Shown here: one piece after another, positions 61,518-64,000 of the stretch
Position numbering within the stretch: the first letter of the stretch is position 1
How the letters are laid out: the number at the start of each line of letters is the position of its first letter
Assembly (NCBI GenBank): GCA_025361185.1
Contig: JANYAR010000016.1
Span: 55,471-119,470 of the forward strand
Origin: Alphaproteobacteria bacterium
GTDB lineage: Bacteria; Pseudomonadota; Alphaproteobacteria; Micropepsales; Micropepsaceae
Length of the DNA stretch: 64,000 nucleotides
Direction: 5' to 3'
Made by a program: the position numbers and the translations under genes
Notes under the pieces: generated by a model
What the model was told of the DNA's origin: nothing
Databases searched by the model: none
The model's input: only the letters and a program-made list of their open reading frames with translations

Positions 61518-62285
61518 ATGATGAAAAACGCTTTTGAGGCCATTGCGGGACGCAAGACCGGCCAAAGCGGGGGTGGCCAAAATAGCGGCAATTGCCCGTT
61601 GCTGCTGCTGTGCGACCACGCCTCCAATGCCCTGCCCGAGGGCGGGCTGGGGCTGGATCCCGGCCTGCTGGCGACTCATATCGCCTATGACATAGGGGCA
61701 GCGGCCGTGACCCGGGCCCTGGCCGCCGCCTATGGCGCGCCGGCCTTTTTGGGGGTCTGGTCGCGGCTCCTGATCGACCTCAACCGGGGCGCCGACGACC
61801 CCACCCTTGTGATGAAGCTCTCGGACGGCAGCATCATTCCAGGAAACCGGGATGCCGATGCCGCCGAGGTCGCACGCCGCATCGCCGCCTGGCACGCGCC
61901 CTATCATGCCGCGATCGTTGCCGAATTGGACCGCATGGGACCGGCCGCTATGGTTGTCTCGATGCATAGTTTCACGCCTGCCTGGAAAGGCCGGCCGCGG
62001 CCCTGGGACGTGGGCGTGCTATATGACCGCGACATACGCCTGTCCGCGCCGTTGATGAAGCGTCTGGCCGAGGCCGGATTCACCGTCGGCGACAATGAGC
62101 CCTACACCGGCGCGCTGGAAGGCGACACGCTGTACCGGCACGGCACCTTGCGCGGTTTGCCGCATGTGCTGATCGAGATGCGGCAGGACTTGATCGATAG
62201 CGATGCGGCGGCACAAGCATTTGCGTTGCGCCTGAAACCCATACTGGATGCGGCGCTGAGCGATGTGGCATTGCGCCGCTCATAA
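61518..62285 (+). CDS. N-formylglutamate amidohydrolase family protein
   Basis: A 255-residue zinc-dependent amidohydrolase-like protein. LLLCDHASNALPEG, HIAYDIGAAAVTRALA, SRLLIDLNRGADDPTL, VVSMHSFTPAW and LPHVLIEMRQDLI are the FGase family motifs with His and Glu metal-ligand candidates. Classical FGase acts in histidine degradation, but no hut genes are here. It is divergent from DUF1036 and followed by gapR. Confidence 0.87.
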   Translation: MMKNAFEAIAGRKTGQSGGGQNSGNCPLLLLCDHASNALPEGGLGLDPGLLATHIAYDIGAAAVTRALAAAYGAPAFLGVWSRLLIDLNRGADDPTLVMKLSDGSIIPGNRDADAAEVARRIAAWHAPYHAAIVAELDRMGPAAMVVSMHSFTPAWKGRPRPWDVGVLYDRDIRLSAPLMKRLAEAGFTVGDNEPYTGALEGDTLYRHGTLRGLPHVLIEMRQDLIDSDAAAQAFALRLKPILDAALSDVALRRS

Positions 62286-62375
62286 AGCGTGCACAGCCGG
62301 GACATTTTTTTCGCGTTGCACCGCGTCAGGCGGGCGGGCTAGTGTCCCCGGCCTTTGCAAATGCGGTAGTACATC

Positions 62376-62618
62376 ATGGCCAAATCCGGCTTCGCCAAAG
62401 ATCATCTCAAATCCTTCATCAACCGCATCGAGCGGCTGGAGGAGGAGCGCGCCGCGCTTTCCGCCGATATCCGCGAAGTCTATTCCGAGGCCAAGGGCAC
62501 CGGCTTCGACACCAAGATCATGCGCCAGGTGATCCGCATGCGAAAGCTCGACAAGGCCGACTTCCAGGAACAGGAAGCCATGCTGGACCTCTACTTAACC
62601 GCGATGGATATGCGTTAA
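62376..62618 (+). CDS. gapR: GapR-family DNA-binding protein (DUF2312)
   Basis: An 80-residue helical protein: LKSFINRIERLEEERAALSADIREVYSEAKGTGFDTKIMRQVIRMRK and the ending EAMLDLYLTAM match GapR, which in Caulobacter encircles overtwisted AT-rich DNA and assists replication. The first half is a coiled coil. The family is largely alphaproteobacterial, which supports the lineage call. Confidence 0.92.
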   Translation: MAKSGFAKDHLKSFINRIERLEEERAALSADIREVYSEAKGTGFDTKIMRQVIRMRKLDKADFQEQEAMLDLYLTAMDMR

Positions 62619-62637
62619 CCGCGCGGGTCTTTGGCCT

Positions 62638-62702
62638 AGCTTTTCTTTGCGAGCGAAGCGAGTTTAGAAAAGCTGGCCCCGCTTCGAGCCCGCATAGCGG
62701 GC
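62638..62702. other. Hairpins downstream of gapR
   Basis: AGCTTTTCT (62638-62646) pairs with AGAAAAGCT (62666-62674), enclosing a smaller GAGCGAAGCGAG element; GCCCGC-ATA-GCGGGC follows at 62688-62702. No T run after either. They occupy part of the 201-base gap 62619-62819; the remainder shows nothing identifiable apart from the fucosidase RBS. Confidence 0.55.
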
Positions 62703-62819
62703 GAGGGCGGTAGCGCTCTTCTCGCTCCTTCTCAGATCACAAAATCCCTCGCGCGGTATGTGGAATAGGCTAAAGTCGCACAAAGATGCGGCGGCAGACC
62801 GCGCCAGTGGAGGGATGAC

Positions 62820-64000
62820 ATGCCAAATATTCCGATCGATCGCCGTGGGCTTTTGTTGGCCGCTGCGGCTGCGCCGGCCATGGTAGCCGTCACACAAGAA
62901 CCCGCCAATGCCCAGCCGCCGCCGGGGCGCGATCCCTCCGGGGCGGCGCCCACCGCCGATCAGCAGCGCCGCATGCAATGGTGGCATGACGCCAAATTCG
63001 GCATGTTTATTCATTTCGGCCTCTATGCCGCCCATGGCCGCCACGAATGGGCGATGGAAATCGAAGCCATTCCGGTCGCCGAGTATCAGAAATTCACCGA
63101 CGGCTTCAATCCCGCGCCGGGAAGTGCGCGCAACTGGGCGCGGCTGGCCAAGGCGGCGGGCATGAAATACATGGTGCTGACATCCAAGCATCACGAAGGC
63201 TTCTGCAACTGGGACACCAAGCTGACCAATTACAACGCGGTCAATTATGGGCCCAGGCGCGATGTCATCCGCGAATTCGTCGAGGCGGCGCGCGCCGAAG
63301 GCCTGCGCGTGGGTTTCTATTATTCGCTGATGGACTGGCATCATCCCGACGGCGCCCGCTGCCAGGATGATCCCGCGGCGCGGCGGCGCTTTGTCGATTA
63401 CACCCATGGCCTGATCCGCGAGTTGATGAGCAACTACGGAAAGATCGATATTCTCTGGTATGACGTGTCCTGGCCGCTGGACGCCGATGGCTGGGAATCC
63501 GAAAAGATGAACCAGATGGTGTTCGGCCTGCAGCCCGACATCATCGTCAACAACCGCAACCGCCTGGCGGGTGACTTCTCCACCCCCGAACAGACCATAA
63601 AGGCGGAAGCCGGCGGCCGCGCCTGGGAAAGCTGCATGACCCTGAACGACAGCTGGGGCTATCAGCACGCCGACGACAACTGGAAAGACCCGCGCACCGT
63701 GATCCGCAACCTGATCACCTGTGCCCGCGACGGCGGAAACTATCTGCTGAACATCGGCCCCCAGCCCGACGGCGGCATCCCGCCGGAAAGCGCGCGCATT
63801 CTCACCGCGGTTGGCGAATGGATGAAGCGCAATGGCGAGACGATCTATGCGTCCGACATCTGTCAGCCGCACACGAGCGTTTATTCCAATTTCACACGCA
63901 AGGCCAACACGCTTTACATGCATGTCCATTTCTGGCCGGGCACGGATGTGTCCATTTCCGGCCTGAAGCAGAAGGTGTTGTCGGCCAAGATCCTGAAGAC
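62820..64000 (+). CDS. GH29 alpha-L-fucosidase, exported (3' end beyond the window)
   Basis: 393 codons are present and the frame is still open at the edge. GGAGGG precedes the ATG at 62820. The leader IDRRGLLLAAAAAPAMVAV is twin-arginine-like. GH29 motifs: RRMQWWHDAKFGMFIHFGLYA, YMVLTSKHHEGFCNWDTK, VGFYYSLMDWHHPD, the nucleophile region ILWYDVSW with Asp215, and the ending DGGNYLLNIGPQPDG. It removes terminal L-fucose from oligo- or polysaccharides outside the cytoplasm. It links well to the fucP-type module at 16.6-21 kb, although 42 kb away. Confidence 0.92.
   Translation, partial: MPNIPIDRRGLLLAAAAAPAMVAVTQEPANAQPPPGRDPSGAAPTADQQRRMQWWHDAKFGMFIHFGLYAAHGRHEWAMEIEAIPVAEYQKFTDGFNPAPGSARNWARLAKAAGMKYMVLTSKHHEGFCNWDTKLTNYNAVNYGPRRDVIREFVEAARAEGLRVGFYYSLMDWHHPDGARCQDDPAARRRFVDYTHGLIRELMSNYGKIDILWYDVSWPLDADGWESEKMNQMVFGLQPDIIVNNRNRLAGDFSTPEQTIKAEAGGRAWESCMTLNDSWGYQHADDNWKDPRTVIRNLITCARDGGNYLLNIGPQPDGGIPPESARILTAVGEWMKRNGETIYASDICQPHTSVYSNFTRKANTLYMHVHFWPGTDVSISGLKQKVLSAKILK

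Overview
The window (about 64 kb, GC-rich) reads as the chromosome of an alphaproteobacterium. The best lineage evidence is the block pyruvate kinase / DUF1036 / N-formylglutamate amidohydrolase / GapR (DUF2312) at the right end, plus a YdbH-YnbE-YdbL cassette and GlcDEF. The genus cannot be fixed from the sequence; an oligotrophic plant-polymer or fucan degrader is my inference. I see no rRNA, tRNA, CRISPR array, transposase or prophage. Coding density is high and no gene-free stretch exceeds 300 bases.

Layout. 1-9.6 kb: sugar-acid catabolism. It holds the tail of an amidohydrolase, L-rhamnonate dehydratase, a GMC oxidoreductase, and a minus-strand aldarate set (kdgD, LysR regulator, gudP, gudD, garD) that takes glucarate and galactarate through 5-dehydro-4-deoxyglucarate to 2,5-dioxopentanoate. 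9.7-16.6 kb: mainly exported enzymes (serine hydrolase, RraA-like protein, enolase-superfamily dehydratase, beta-propeller protein with a Cys-rich repeat, metallo-beta-lactamase-fold hydrolase) and an SDR without its catalytic lysine. 16.6-21 kb: a probable deoxysugar (L-fucose type) module: mutarotase, UxaA-family dehydratase, FucP permease, aldo/keto reductase. An alpha-L-fucosidase at the right edge fits the same diet. 21-24.4 kb: ydbH-ynbE-ydbL envelope lipid-transport genes.

24.4-45 kb: an extracytoplasmic oxidation region. A tight minus-strand operon encodes a PQQ alcohol dehydrogenase with the lanthanide-type Asp-x-Asp signature, a cytochrome c, a carboxylesterase and a ModA-like binding protein. 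A second set encodes two tandem NHL propellers, a Tat-exported lactonase-like amidohydrolase, and a membrane glucose-dehydrogenase-type quinoprotein that appears split into a 4-TM anchor gene and a catalytic gene. Around them lie a second esterase, an exported TIM-barrel isomerase-like protein, a large beta-helix/propeller protein and a GHL6-like glycosidase.

45-49 kb: a GntR-MFS-RutA-like-RutB-like operon, with a duplicated gene start at the head of the flavin monooxygenase. 48.8-52.5 kb: TonB-dependent receptor and metallophosphoesterase. 52.5-62.6 kb: housekeeping genes (MltB-type lytic transglycosylase, ribosomal protein L36, GlcD/E/F, TPR protein, two tandem small secreted paralogues, pyruvate kinase, DUF1036, N-formylglutamate amidohydrolase, GapR). 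62.8 kb to end: GH29 alpha-L-fucosidase, cut by the window.

Working picture (inference): polymers and esters are opened outside the cytoplasm, sugars and alcohols are oxidised there by PQQ enzymes, lactones are hydrolysed, and the resulting sugar acids are imported and dehydrated. Two families of short dispersed palindromic repeats show compensatory base changes between copies.
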